A stretch of DNA of 64,000 nt, from NCBI GenBank assembly GCA_014529385.2, contig CM043945.1, positions 91,029,112 through 91,093,111 on the forward strand, written 5' to 3'. The stretch comes from Adiantum capillus-veneris. Its lineage: Eukaryota; Streptophyta; Polypodiopsida; Polypodiales; Pteridaceae. The notes beneath the pieces were generated by a model. The model was not told where the DNA came from and searched no databases. It saw nothing but the letters and a program-made list of their open reading frames with translations. Of this stretch, positions 24,663 through 36,806 are shown piece by piece. Position numbers and translations under genes: made by a program. The first letter of the stretch is position 1, and every line of letters starts with the position of its first letter.

Positions 24663-24849
24663 TGTAGGGATCGGAGAGCACACACACAGAGAGCCAGCAC
24701 GAAGAAGGAGATAGACACAGTGTGTGGCGAGGCGGTACTCACACTACAATGTGTAGTTGTAAGTATAGTTATCATGAATGAGTAAATGAATGACTTTACA
24801 TGGGCGGCTGAACAACGGGCAGCCGGGTACACGGGCCTTTAACCCAACA
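24663..24849 (-). repeat. Copia 5' LTR
   Basis: 187 bp; the complement of the tRNA-Met primer-binding site lies just outside it at about 24649-24660. About five substitutions relative to the other LTR. Confidence 0.95.
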
Positions 24850-24854
24850 AGTTC

Positions 24855-25690
24855 TCACCCATATGGCATCCGGGCAGCGAGGGATGGGGCAGTCAGTTCC
24901 CCCTTCTCGGGGCAAACCGTGTCTCACAACCCAACGGAAAAATGCTTGAGTCAGATTAGCACTGACAGAAAGAGATGCACCAACCATGGGCATTATGCAG
25001 GACCTCTCGACGTCCATCCTAAAGGGCCTCCCACCCAACGAGATGTCGTTGCAACTATTCTACGATAGACATGCGATAAGGTTTGGCGACTCTCTTTGCA
25101 GGCATTTAATATAAAATGTAAATCTTAGCTCAGTCTTCATACATTGCATTGTACGGGAATGAATGCTATGTGGTTTCTATCATGTAGATACCTTATCGGG
25201 GATAACCATAGACATGGTGTTGGTGCAACCCAAATCTACTGGTGCTACAACACGTGGCTTTGGATGCAATTGAAGGGGGAGGAATCCTATGCTTGTGCAT
25301 CTATTAGATGCAAGGGAAAGCAAGGGGATCAAGATGTGTATGCAAATTCACTACAAGTGGCCTTTTGTTCTTGTGACGCTGAAAAAATAGTGGGCATTTC
25401 TTATCGTTGCTTATGTGATACCCTATAATTTTCCCACAAAATGAATAAATTCAAACGTCGCTAAGGTTTTTGATATGAGCATCGCTTAAGGAAACAATTT
25501 TTGCGCATTTGCAAATTGCTCAGTGTTGCATAAGGGATGTCTATAGTTTGAAAACAGTTCGTGGAACAATCCGTGAGGAGCCATTTTCTCACAAAAATTC
25601 TTTGACAGAGAAGGCTTAAGAGTGACCTGATGCACATAGTAAGCTTCCCCCTGGGCCCCCCACACACACATAGGAGACCCAAAGGTTACA
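24855..25690. other. Interval, nothing recognised
   Basis: A 94-codon open frame at 25144-25428 (+) has no recognisable motif and no visible splice partners. I do not call it a gene. Confidence 0.35.
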
Positions 25691-25850
25691 TCCATGACTG
25701 TGTGTGTGTTGTTGTTGTTGTTTTAAATTAGTACATATACATAAATTATAACACACACACACACACACACATATGAGACCAAAAAGTTACATCCATGAGT
25801 GTGTGTGTGTGTGTGTGTGTGTTGGTGTTTTAGATTAATACATATACACA
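25690..25850. repeat. Duplicated unit with (CA)n and (GT)n
   Basis: The block CACACA...GAGACC...GTTACATCCATGA...GTGTGT, followed by TACATATACA, occurs twice in tandem with a period of about 110 bp. (CA)n and (GT)n within one unit can pair as a hairpin. Confidence 0.7.
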
Positions 25851-25859
25851 AAAGAGTAT

Positions 25860-26215
25860 AATAGTTCAAAAGAAAGCTGGCTTTAGACAAGGGACAAGGA
25901 GTAGCACAAAAACAACTCAGTCTTGAATCAATTTTGTACATAGATATGAGAATGTGGTCTCATTCTAGTGCTTTTGTACATGAGGTAATCTGCAATGATT
26001 GTCTATAATGTGATGAGAGTCAGGTACATTAGTGACAGGCAACATCTAGGCCAAAAGGAATCCTAAGAAAGGATAGAGTCCTCACTTGCATCCATGTCAA
26101 CAAGACAATAGATACGTTAGCCTTGAATATGTATTACAGGTGTCAATGGACCCGATCGGCTGTTATCCATGTCCATCTTACAAACTTTTTTAACTCAAAC
26201 CTACTATCCAAAATA
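25860..26215. repeat. Old direct repeat, copy 1
   Basis: Colinear with 28395-28745, clearly diverged. Shared landmarks are GCTTTAGACAA, AACTCAGTCTT, CAACAAGACAATAGAT or close variants, and GTTATCCATGTC. Possibly LTR remnants of an old element with about 2.2 kb between them. Confidence 0.6.
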
Positions 26216-28380
26216 AATGTGAATTACTAGAATGGTTTTGTTTGTTTGTTATTTTCTTTGTGATTGTAAAGCCATTGCTTTATTTTAAGGTGTTTTTTTC
26301 CTTTTAATTCTTTTTTAGGTTCAATTTTAACTTGTAATAAAAAATATCATCACTCCTTTAATATTCAAGTGAGTATATAGGCTATAAAGGTCACTAGTTA
26401 ATCCTAATTTTTTATTTTTTATTTTTAAAACCTTTATCTATTTACTTAGACTAAGTTCTTATCAGAAGGCCACTACCCCTTTTGATCAAAGTGTTTACTC
26501 CCATATTTGTCCCATGTGTTTATGTAGCTTTTGTTAAAGGCTCTTCCCAAGATTCGTATGTTTGGCAATCACTTTACTAGGTAGATTATGATCCCAAATG
26601 CCTAAGTGTTTTTACCAAAAAGATACCAATTGTGGGTGTTAAACAATGTCCCACTTTATAACATTTTTACAGAATCTTCCTTTGCAATCCTTTTAAAAAG
26701 TATATGCTACTCATGCTACATAATTCATAACAGACAAAGTATAGGACCGTTTTGAGATGAAAAAATAGCTTTGCACAGCCGTTCCTGGATAACCAAAATT
26801 TAAGAAATCATTTTTTCTCTTTTGATAATCTTATACCAAAGCTGTTTTTAATCCAAAAAACCAAACAAAGTTTGTTCCTACCCGGGATATTAGCCATCCC
26901 GTCATCTTATTAAACACTCCTAAGTAACACGGTAGGACCAGTAAAACCATGCCTAGAGAAGGAGCCTTATTTTGCAAAATCAATCTCCAGGAAAACCAAA
27001 TAAAACATTTTTGAGCAAAAAAATACAGGCAAGCTCGATGCCTTTACTTCTTCATAAAAAACCCACACACTAAACTAACCTACAGCGCCATAATCCTCAA
27101 AATCAAAAAATCAATCATAACAAGATGCATCTGCATCAATTCTCTCTGTTTTTTTTTCCAAAAAAAAGTTAAAATTATGTGTGTGTGCTTGGCAGACTAG
27201 ATTGATAAGCCATTATTTTTAACCAATTTAGGAAAATGCTGAGTGCAACAGAAAAAACCCATAGGCCGTGTTAGTTGTAATAAAACTAAAGCCAACAAGA
27301 AAAGCACCACCACAATAATTTAGCTAGTAGGATGTATCAACTGCCTCCCATCTTTTATTTTTAAAAAACCCGTTCAGAGTAAATGTTGAGTGCAATAGAT
27401 CATAACAAAAATCCCATATAAAAAACAATTGTAAGTTGCAACACAACCCAAGCGAGGTAGAGCACCAACCTAAGACACACTATCATGCTTGACTACCTCC
27501 ATTACTCCATAGTTAACCAAAAAGGACTCACACCCCTCGTTCACATCACACACCATGCAATCGAGGCTAAGTGACGGGCCAAATCTACCCTTACCTCTTT
27601 TTATAGTAGTATCCCAAAGGTTGAGCCATTTTCTCACAACGAAGCAAATCCCACCCGATCAGTATACTCAACAGGTTCAAGCTTCAAGGCAGATAGTTAC
27701 ACAATCCATCCACCATGGTTAGATAGTAGAATCATAGGATGGGAGAGAGAAGGGAAGGGTAGGGTTTCATACAATGGCACAATAGGAACTTGTGAACATG
27801 CCAACAAGAGGTGGGCGGTAGGGGGAGAGAGAGGGAGCGCACGAGGGGCATGAAGGGAAACAGTAAGAATGCATTAATTACACCCCACCCTTCTAGGGGT
27901 AATGAACATTTTAAATACAGGGTATCAAAATGTAGCCAGAGTGAATCATATATCAGGCACCCATTAAGGGACCCCATCCCACGATGGTCACAGGAGATGA
28001 ATACATTAAAGGCAACCAATGGGTAGAGGTTCCCACATTGGTGAGAGAAATCATGACCCAAACTCAAGGGGGTTTGCTTACACCACAAAAATTGGGAAAG
28101 TACCATAGAGATAGTAGTTGCTAGTAATTCTGAACGCAAGCTCAGGGTTTATAGTATCAATAGTTTTGCAAAGAAATGATGTGGTATGTGTGTGTAAATG
28201 GGGTTTGAATCAACATATATGTGTGTACGTGTGTGCTCATACTACAAGGCATGCTTTAGCCAAGGCATGGATTAGTTATAGGGTTCCAAGTGGCAAAAAG
28301 TTGTCTAGAGATAGTGTTTTTTAGGTGAGAGTGAGTGTGACGACATGGTGTTAGGCTTTTTTAGATAGTGATACACTTAT
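26216..28380. other. AT-rich interval between the old direct repeats
   Basis: No retroelement protein motif was found on either strand. Open frames around 27732-28139 lack recognisable motifs. Confidence 0.35.
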
Positions 28381-28394
28381 AGACAAAAAAACAT

Positions 28395-28745
28395 AATGAT
28401 TCCAAAGATAGTTGGCTTTAGACAAATGACAATGATTAGCACAAAAAAAACTCAGTCTTTGTTTCATTTTTGTACATCACAGTAAGAATGAGGTATCATT
28501 CTAGTGTTTTGTATATAAGATAGTCAAGAAAAACTTATTCTCAAGTGAAAGAGGCCAGATTCAACAGTGATGGACAATAGCTAAGCCAAAAGATCCTCAA
28601 TAAAAATAGAGTCCTCTCCTGCATCCATATAAACAAGACAATAGATTTGTTAGCCTTGAATACATATTTACACGTGTCAAACAAACCTATCAATTGTTAT
28701 CCATGTCTTACTTAAAACCTTTTTAGCTTATACCTACCATCCATG
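28395..28745. repeat. Old direct repeat, copy 2
   Basis: Diverged copy of 25860-26215 in the same orientation. Confidence 0.6.
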
Positions 28746-28803
28746 TAATGTTAAATATCAACAAGTATCCATGCTTAGAGCAGTCGGCCACATATAAAAG
28801 TGA

Positions 28804-28810
28804 TGTGTGT

Positions 28811-28841
<31 letters not shown>

Positions 28842-28871
28842 GGGGGAGAGAGAGAGAGAGAGAGAGAGAGA
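28804..28871. repeat. (GT)n, poly-G, (AG)n composite
   Basis: (GT)n leads into about 20 G and then (AG)n. It marks the start of the older repeat copy that continues to 29231. Confidence 0.95.
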
Positions 28872-29231
28872 TATAAATGAAATAAAATGTTTTATTAATG
28901 TCTTCAAAAGGCCAAAATGACCTATGAGACCAAAAGGTTACATTCATGTGAGAAATGAAATCAAATATTATATTCACGTCTTCTAAAGCCATATTGATCT
29001 ATGAGAGCAAAGAGTTACATAATGTTAAATATGATACAAGGTCTGAATAAAAAGAGAAAAAGAAACTAACTAAAAATAAAACTGCTGGAGCTATATAAGA
29101 TGCATATCAAGAGCTTGAAAGGTACATATACAAAAAGTGGGTGTGTATCTGAGAGAATAGATGCAAATGGTGGATATGTGTATCAAAACTGAGAGATGTC
29201 TCACATCAATCTTGCTACATGATTGTGTAGA
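28872..29231. repeat. Older repeat, copy A left part (split by Gypsy)
   Basis: Matches 43881-44149, including GAGCTTGAAAGGTACATATA and AAAAAGTGGGTGTGTATCT. The match resumes after the Gypsy element at 41314. The break is at GTGTAGA, where copy B continues GTGTAGATGTCC. Confidence 0.75.
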
Positions 29232-29617
29232 TTTAATGAAAATGGCCTATGAACTTTGAGAATAGCGGAATTAACAGAATTAAAGTGAGCATTTTTGTGA
29301 GATCACTTTGAGAACATAGACAGTGAACTTAATTGATGGTAGCAACATGAACATAGCACTTAAGTAACTTTTGCAAGAGAGAGAGTATTAGAGAACATGA
29401 CAATAGTTAAGGACCGGATTTACTTGGAGCCGGTCACCCCCTCCAAAAGGCATTTGTATTATAGATTCTCCCATCAAGAGAGATTTGGTACAATACAATC
29501 TTTGTGTTCCTTGTGACCTTGGTGATGCTATGACGATGGAAAGCTTCATGCATCACGAGCATAACATAAACTTTGCAAAAAGAATTAACTATCCCAAGCC
29601 TCAGTCCCAAGGCCTCA

Positions 29618-30105
29618 TGTTATAGAATTGATATTTTATTATCTATTGCAGCTGACAGGTGGCAAGAGCATCAGCATATAATGGATTATGCAGAAGGATG
29701 TTACATTTTATGTATATTTGATTATTCAAGTGCTCTTTGTGAGCTTTGGCCAATTATGTCCGGCCGGCCAGTTTGTACTCACATTGACCATTCAAGAAAT
29801 CAATAAATGAAATACGTGCAAGAGGGAAATGGTCACTCTTGCACGGGGGGAGATTGCACCCAGTGTCTGTGTACTTCTTCTCCCCTCTCCCCGTTTCTCT
29901 CTCGCCGTGCCGGCGTAGCACTCCGCTCTAGGAGGTGCGCCTGCGCGTGCTCTTTCCCTCTCTTCCGCTCTACGTCTCTCGTTGTTCGCGTATAGCTTCG
30001 ATTACAAGTTCGTGGATGTGCCAGGTATACAGATTTGTTGATTTATGGCTTGCTATGTGCTATTTCGAGTATTTTGCAGGGCTTTCCGCGCTCCCGAATG
30101 TAGCA
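29618..30105 (+). repeat. 5' LTR of the LARD-like element
   Basis: 488 bp. The primer-binding site follows after one spacer base. Confidence 0.93.
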
Positions 30106-31409
30106 GTGGTATCAGAGCTGAGGCTACGCTCCAGAGATTTCATATTCAGATAACCAAAAGCTAAGTGCTCTTGTTTCTTTTGGTTTTCAAAATTTATAAA
30201 TCTATGTTCTTGTCCTATATTATTTTTTTCATGAAAATATGGCTTTAATCCTCCGTTAATTTGTACTCAGTGGAAGATATCTAAATAAGACAGTAGAAAT
30301 GACAATTTTATAATATGAGCAAGTTTACACAATATTAACGTATATATATATTAATAGCGCGATAAATATCGTCATAGGATCTGTATAGTCAACGAAGAAG
30401 AGAAGTAGTAGGAGAAGGATTGGAGGTGTTCTGTCATAGGAAGGAGGAGGAATTAAAAGTAACATAAAATTTTAGCATATTCGCAATTTCTCATGGAAAC
30501 CTGTCCCAAGTTAGGCTCGGAATTTATAACAAGGATATTTTAAAAAAAGTAAATAAATAAATAAAAGCATAGGAGATCGATCGTGACCAGTAGATGCATG
30601 GTAGACCGAGCTCGCATGCAGCATGGCAGATAGAACCAGGCCAATTCAACCGTCTCTCGGACTCTCTCTCTCACCTTGGCCAACAACCAACACCCCAAAG
30701 CATCTGCAGACGACAGTGCTACTTTCTCATGAAGTGGCAGTGGTCGCAGTCAAAATACACCATCCCCTGCATGAACACCCGCCCCTTTAGCAATCTACGG
30801 CCACCTGCCAAGCCAGTTATGGCGATAGCGCTGCTATTATTGAGCGTGTGTATGTACGGAGGGTTTTTGCGAGCCAGGAATAATAGAGAGCGCAAGCAGT
30901 GGACGAGGCAGTAGCTCTCTGTGATCAAGCACCAAGTCTCTCCCAAGTCGTGTTACCAATGAGCCTCAAAATCTCTCTCCTCATGCAGCCACCACCAACC
31001 GTTCCTTTTGGGTCGTCTCTCAGTCCTCGCTCGACTCCCTCACACCAACCATGCACAACCGCCTCTCTCACGCCATGCAAATCACAGCCTCTCAATGCTC
31101 ATGCATCGACTCCCAATCTCTCTCTTTCTTTCTCTGTCTCTGGTCGCCACCTGGAATCAGTCTCTCTCTTCTCTCTTTTGTCTGATGCGACTGCCGCAAA
31201 TACTCTCCGAGCCATGTGTTTCCCAGCATCCTTTCTCCATTAACCTCTACCATCAATCTCTTTCTCTCTTTCTCTACCCCTCGTTGCTGCAGTACAGGTA
31301 CGCACTCCCCTTGCAGGCATGATTGGCATGCGTAGCTATGTCTTGCATGCAACCACCCACTACCTCTTTCTTTGGAGCTCACCCACTCGCACTGGCGCGA
31401 CACTCACGA

Positions 31410-31478
31410 AGGTTGCAAGCTCGTACAACTGTTCTCTCTCTCTCCTCACACTCACGAAGGTTGCAAGCTCGTACAACT

Positions 31479-31548
<70 letters not shown>

Positions 31549-31553
31549 CTCAG

Positions 31554-31607
<54 letters not shown>
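31410..31607. repeat. Duplicated 33-bp segment and long (CT)n in the LARD interior
   Basis: AAGGTTGCAAGCTCGTACAA followed by CTGTTCTCTCTCT occurs twice (about 31408 and 31456). It is followed by about 130 bp of (CT)n with a CCCCTCAGTCG interruption. Confidence 0.9.
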
Positions 31608-32489
31608 GTTCGGTCGCTTTCTAACAACCCTCTCTCTCAAAAACTAGTGGTTCGTCCAGGCATGTAGCACTCTCTAGCTGCCTCCTCTCTTCCTCTGTTA
31701 AGATGCCAATATATTAATCCTCTTGATTTGCTTGTGCCTCGCTCTCTGCTGCAAACGATTCTTCATCTGTCATGGGCCCTGGAACTCTCCTTGATCATAC
31801 AGCTATTTTCACATGCAGCATATCATCAACCTTAGCCTTCCATGGTACCATATCCACCTTCTCCGACTGTAGCAGTGTACAATAGCACTTTGCTGGTGCT
31901 TTTCTCTCCAATAACACCTCCTGGTGATTCCACCAGTGGCTTCACCAATCTTATCATCCTCCCTATATCAAATATAGTCTCATAAGTTGCGTCAACATGG
32001 TTTGAATTCTCTGCCTTGAGCCTTGCGCAAGTAAAATTTCAAAATTACAGAAATATATTGCTGATGGCCGGGGGTTACTGCTGCAACTTCTTTTGCCTTT
32101 ATTAGGCCATGCGCTAGTATCCCACAGTATGGAACACACTTTGGCAGAGCAACTCGTAGTTTGCGTGTACGGCATTGAATCTTGTGCTCTGTGTACCAAC
32201 CAAACAAAATAAACAACTACCCCCCCCTCCTCTCCCGTTGGGTTTCCCTTTGCGGTGGAAATGGCAAAAGCTGACTTTTTGTAGCGGGGAGCGCCTTTTT
32301 CTGTCTCTCGCCCTTGGCTCCAACTATCGTGCAAGCCCAAGAGGAGTCATGCCACACCATGACAATCCTCACAGACATGATGACTCTACAAGGGATCATA
32401 ACCATACACATAGTGCTCAATGGATTGAGAAAAGCATGCAAAGTACAGTGATTGCAAAGATAGATATGCACACCCCTTTTCCAACAATG

Positions 32490-32765
32490 TAAATCCTCAT
32501 CTACGGTACCCTTGGCCATTCTGTTGAACCATATCTCCAACGAGATCAAACCTGCGGGCCTTGGTAAGCTCTTTTATGACCTTGACCAAGGTAGCACTAT
32601 GAAGTGTTAAACCTTGCTACACAATCTGATCGTACAGCTCCTCAGTCGCTTGCCATTATTGAGCACTGGTGAAGTTTCGAACATCTGCAAAGAAGACGTA
32701 GTCATTCAAAATGAAGCCTGGCTGAGCTTTGATCCATGTGTAGAGGGCATACCTAGGTATTGAAT
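32490..32765 (-). pseudogene. Possible captured host-gene fragment, PPR-like
   Basis: Within the LARD interior the - strand reads YALYTWIKAQPGF, DYVFFADVRNFTSAQ, then after a stop WQATEELYD, and later LVKVIKELTKARRFDLVGDM. The spacing and residues resemble a PPR-type helical-repeat protein. Two in-frame stops interrupt it, and a splice-acceptor-like CCTAG precedes it. It may be a piece of a cellular gene carried by the element. The family call is weak. Confidence 0.3.
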
Positions 32766-34509
32766 TAGATCATTAAGGATTGTATCAATATGGTCTCCTA
32801 GGCTTTTTGAAGAGAAGTAATTTCACATTTCATTCCATTTCTCTCTCTTTAACCAGTATGCCTACCTATAGAGGTGGACATTAAAGATGTTCTTTAGTGC
32901 TTGCTACTGCAATATTCTATCTAACATACGTCCGTTGCCGAGCATTCTCACGCATTGACGATGATGATACTGATTTTCATCACACGATATTAGGCTCTAG
33001 GTTTTATGCTTTCAATTGTACTTCGTTTTGTTTATTTTTATTTTTGTTAGTACCCAGGCATCGGAACAAATACACAAGGATTGTATCAGTTGTTCTCACA
33101 CTTAGTCTCACATTTTAAGACGGTTAATATAACATTTCATTTCATTTTCTCTCTCTCTTTCCCCCCTCAACCAAACTGCGCACCCTACCTTTGTATTCGA
33201 TTACTCCCAACCTCGCAAGTCGATGACCTCTTGTCCTCTACACACACACTCACTCGTCAATTCCGATGATACACGCATACACACACACACACACTACTGT
33301 AAGTGTTCTATATGGTCTTTCATAGCTTGAAGTTATTGCTCGTGGCTACGCACTCTGCGATTTGTGTGTCTATATTTAAGGTGGCGATAAGTGCTGCTAT
33401 GACTCTTGGTATTTTAGTGTTTATTGTATCCATTCAAAGATGATCATCCAAAGTAGTGCCTACAAAATTTTTCACGAGAAATTCTCTTTGGATAAGAGTA
33501 CTCATAGTAATGTTTGTCGATCGAGTTAGGGCTTACCAAAAACAATATTTTTCCTAACTGAAGACAATGAGGGAACACCTAAAGCTGTTTTGTTTTTAGA
33601 TCAAAATTCACAGATTTTTAGGTATTCACACTAAAATTTGTAAAACTTTGTTGATTTCCTTGAAGGAAATCATGGACTCTAGCTGATGTTTTGCTATTTT
33701 AGCTAGTTTCAATAACACGGGTGAAATTTTACTAGCTTCTAATTTTCTTGTGACAACAATCAAAGGTTTAAAAACTTACTCACATATACAATTCACCTCA
33801 CTGATATCTGACACCCATCTGTATGACTTGAACTTTATGGCATTTGTACTTTGGTTTGTTCTAACTTGCATAACATTACTCAAATGATGAATTTTGCTGT
33901 TGATCTTTGTTTTCAAGAAATTGTTTAGCATTTGACGTTTTGGATACTAGTCACTTCTTCAAACCACCTCCAGGTATGTAATTTATCATTGTTTTCCACG
34001 GTATTTTAATTCTCCTTAATGAATCCATTCCTATATATATCTATAGCTATCATATTTCTTAAGATCTCATCAATTATGCAACATATATTGTCCGCCTATA
34101 CTGCACTGACATCCCTCATCATAATCCTACAATAATAATCACTTTCTCTACTTGCTTGGAAGTTTATTGGTGCATATATTTAAGGACACAAAGTCAAGCA
34201 GTTTGCAATAGGGATAATACCATTAGACAATTTGAAAGCAAAAAGATCTTTTCCTTCTTTATATTTTCTTAGGGTATATGAAATTAAGCATCCCTAAAGT
34301 TCTACGACAGTGTGCTTGCACTGCATGTACTTTCTATTGAGCGGATTTTGCATTAAGCTATGCAACTACTCATATGAGCCGCGGTGCTTTGAGTTAGTGA
34401 ACAACAATTTGCAACTACTCTACTACTCAACTATACTTCAATGTGGTGTCACACAGGTAGTAAATTCTTTGTCCTTTTTATGTCTAGCCTAGTCCATTGG
34501 TCACCAACA

Positions 34510-34715
34510 CACAGATTTGCCGATTTAGGCAGTGTGTAGGATACTCATCTTGGTGCAGATTCACCGATTTAGGCAGCACATTAAAAATTACAGATTCATG
34601 ATTTTTAAACAATACCAAATGCAGTTTCGCCAATTAAGGCAGCATAAGAGCAGATTCGCCCATTTAGGCAACGCGTCATATTGGTGTAGATTCGCCGATT
34701 TAGGCAACACCAATC
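34510..34715 (+). repeat. Interspersed AGATTCGCCGATTTAGGCA motif, about five copies
   Basis: Variants of AGATTCGCCGATTTAGGCA occur near 34513, 34557, 34623, 34652 and 34687 at uneven spacing, inside the LARD interior. Confidence 0.8.
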
Positions 34716-35145
34716 ACAAAATCATGCTGCAGTGGCTGGCCACCACTGTAACTGGTATGATTTTGTTACCCGGGTATATAATGAAAGTTATTTGGATTTG
34801 GACTTATATTGTGGAATTGGAATTGGATTGGGATTTAGTATCTGGTGATTATTATGGCAGTGTTTATGTGATGAGACTTGACATTATGAGATTAATGATG
34901 AGTGTGACCAATGATATCCTGATTCATCACGGTATGACATATACTGCTTATTCTAGTGGTATGGGACACTAGAATAGGTAGTATGTGGATGACGGCAGGC
35001 ATAAGCTAATGTTGTTTAGTTTCATAAATTTTTCTTTTATTATGTGATGTTTTTGACACAACATACTAATCACTGTTTTTGACAAGTATTGTTTGTAGAT
35101 TTTTATCTTCGCAACTGAGGACAATTGCTTTCCAACGGAGAGGTA

Positions 35146-35633
35146 TGTTATAGAATTGATATTTTATTATCTATTGCAGCTGACAGGTGGCAAGAGAATC
35201 AACATATAATGGATTATGCAGAAGGATGTTACATTTTATGTATATTTGATTATTCAAGTGCACTTTGTGAGCTTTGGCCAACTATGTCCGGCCGGCCAGT
35301 TTGTACTCACATTGACCATTCAAGAAATCAATAAATGAAATACGTGCAAGAGGGAAATGGTCACTCTTGCACGGGGGGTGATTGCACCCAGTGTCTATGT
35401 ACTTCTTCTCCCCTCTCCCCTCTTCTCTCTCGCTGTGCCGGCGTAGCACTCCGCTCTAGGAGGTGCGCCTGCGCGTGCTCTTTTCCTCTCTTCTGCTCTA
35501 CGTCTCTCGTTGTTCGCGTATAGCTTCGATTACGAGTTCGTGGATGTGCCAGGTATACAGATTTGTTGATTTATGGCTTGCTATGTGCTATTTCGAGTAT
35601 TTTGTAGGGCTTTCCGCGCTCCCCACTGTAGCA
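35146..35633 (+). repeat. 3' LTR of the LARD-like element
   Basis: 488 bp, colinear with 29618-30105. Confidence 0.93.
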
Positions 35634-35925
35634 CCTCAAACACCTTCGAAGGTGGAGAGAGCTAGTGGGGAATGAGGGTAGAGATCGGAAGATGAAGAAG
35701 AATCATCCATAGGAGAAATAAATAATTCCTCACTTATCATCACTCTTCTTGCTTAGCATAGCATAATAGCATAGTAATGAAGATGAAGAAGATGGCAAGC
35801 TTAAGCATTGAAGCATGGCTCTTGGTTGGATTTGTATTACATAGCCAAGAGTTTTGGTGTAGGCTCTCCACTTTTCAACAATCTTGGAGAAGGAGAGGCT
35901 CTTGCACTTTGCACTTCACTTAATG

Positions 35926-35972
35926 AGTGTGTGTGTGTGTGTGTGGGAGAGTATAATTCCCCTCTCAAGCTT

Positions 35973-36028
<56 letters not shown>
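35926..36028. repeat. (GT)n and (CT)n in the left Gypsy LTR
   Basis: A (GT)n tract and a long (CT)n tract. The same positions in the other LTR (40431-40510) have different repeat lengths, so these tracts changed after insertion. Confidence 0.95.
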
Positions 36029-36031
<3 letters not shown>

Positions 36032-36806
36032 TTATTTAATTATATCATTTGGACATGTGTCCTCTTTTTCCTCTTTGCGAGAAAGAACTTAATTATTTAT
36101 TTTTATACGTCTAAATTCTCATTGGACCCCTTTAAAGTCTATCTAATAGGATTCAAGCACGTCATGAGGGCCACATGTGGAGGATTTTGACATGTGTCTT
36201 TTATGCTTCTTACGTCATTTGGATTGAACACTTCAAGCACTTAGTCAATTAAGCATGGAAACCGTTTATGCCTCTTGAGAGTTTATCTTTGAATTGAACA
36301 CTTCAAGAAACTTAGTCATTTAAGAATGACAATCACCTCAAGCTTGGAAGGTTCCCACAAATACTTTAAGCACTTTAGTTGGTAAGCTGACAAAGACCTC
36401 ATGCTTGGATAGGATTCCCACCTCAAGGTCAACTGTAGCTTGCCTAAGATCAAAGGACTTTTTAACACTAACTTTTGGAGGTTTTTAATGAATCTAACCC
36501 TAAGGTCTTTTAAGCTCCATTAGATGCACGTTGCTCTTTGATAAACTACCTCCTTTTGGACCCCTATTGAGATATAACCATCTCTCCTCTTGGTCCCTTG
36601 TTTAGTTAAATCTAGAAACACTTATTGCACATTGCTCTTTGGTAGACCGTCTCCTTTTAAACCCTATTGAGATGCAACCATTTCTCCTTTTGGTCCCTTG
36701 TTGAGATAGGTCTAGAAGCACATATCTATATCCTAAATCTTGTTCCCCTTTATCTTCCCATATTAAATGATCAGTCTAATATGAGAAAATCATTTGGTTT
36801 ATGACA

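Larger units (their letters stand above)
19191..24849 (-). mobile_element. Ty1/Copia LTR retrotransposon, nearly intact
   Basis: A 5.66-kb element. The 187-bp LTRs at 19191-19377 and 24663-24849 differ at about five positions by eye, so the insertion is fairly young. The element starts TGTTGGG and ends CCCTACA on its own strand. AGTTC flanks both sides (19186-19190 and 24850-24854), a 5-bp TSD. Next to the right (5') LTR is the primer-binding site TGGTATCAGAGC, complementary to initiator tRNA-Met. A purine-rich AAGTGGGAGA precedes the 3' LTR. Integrase before RT gives Copia order. Confidence 0.95.
29618..35633 (+). mobile_element. Non-autonomous LTR element (LARD-like), 6.0 kb
   Basis: LTRs of 488 bp at 29618-30105 and 35146-35633 differ at about 16 positions by eye. 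Both start TGTTATAGAATTG and end TGTAGCA. CCTCA flanks both sides (29613-29617 and 35634-35638). The primer-binding site TGGTATCAGAGC follows the 5' LTR at 30107-30118. The 5-kb interior has no gag, protease, RT or integrase motif that I can see, so mobilisation would need proteins supplied by another element. The homologous Gypsy LTR at about 40130-40150 reads AAGCCTCAAACACC without the insertion and so shows the empty site. Confidence 0.9.

Noticed and set aside
25144-25428. 94-codon open frame as a gene
   Set aside because: No motif, no splice partners and no similarity to anything else in the window.
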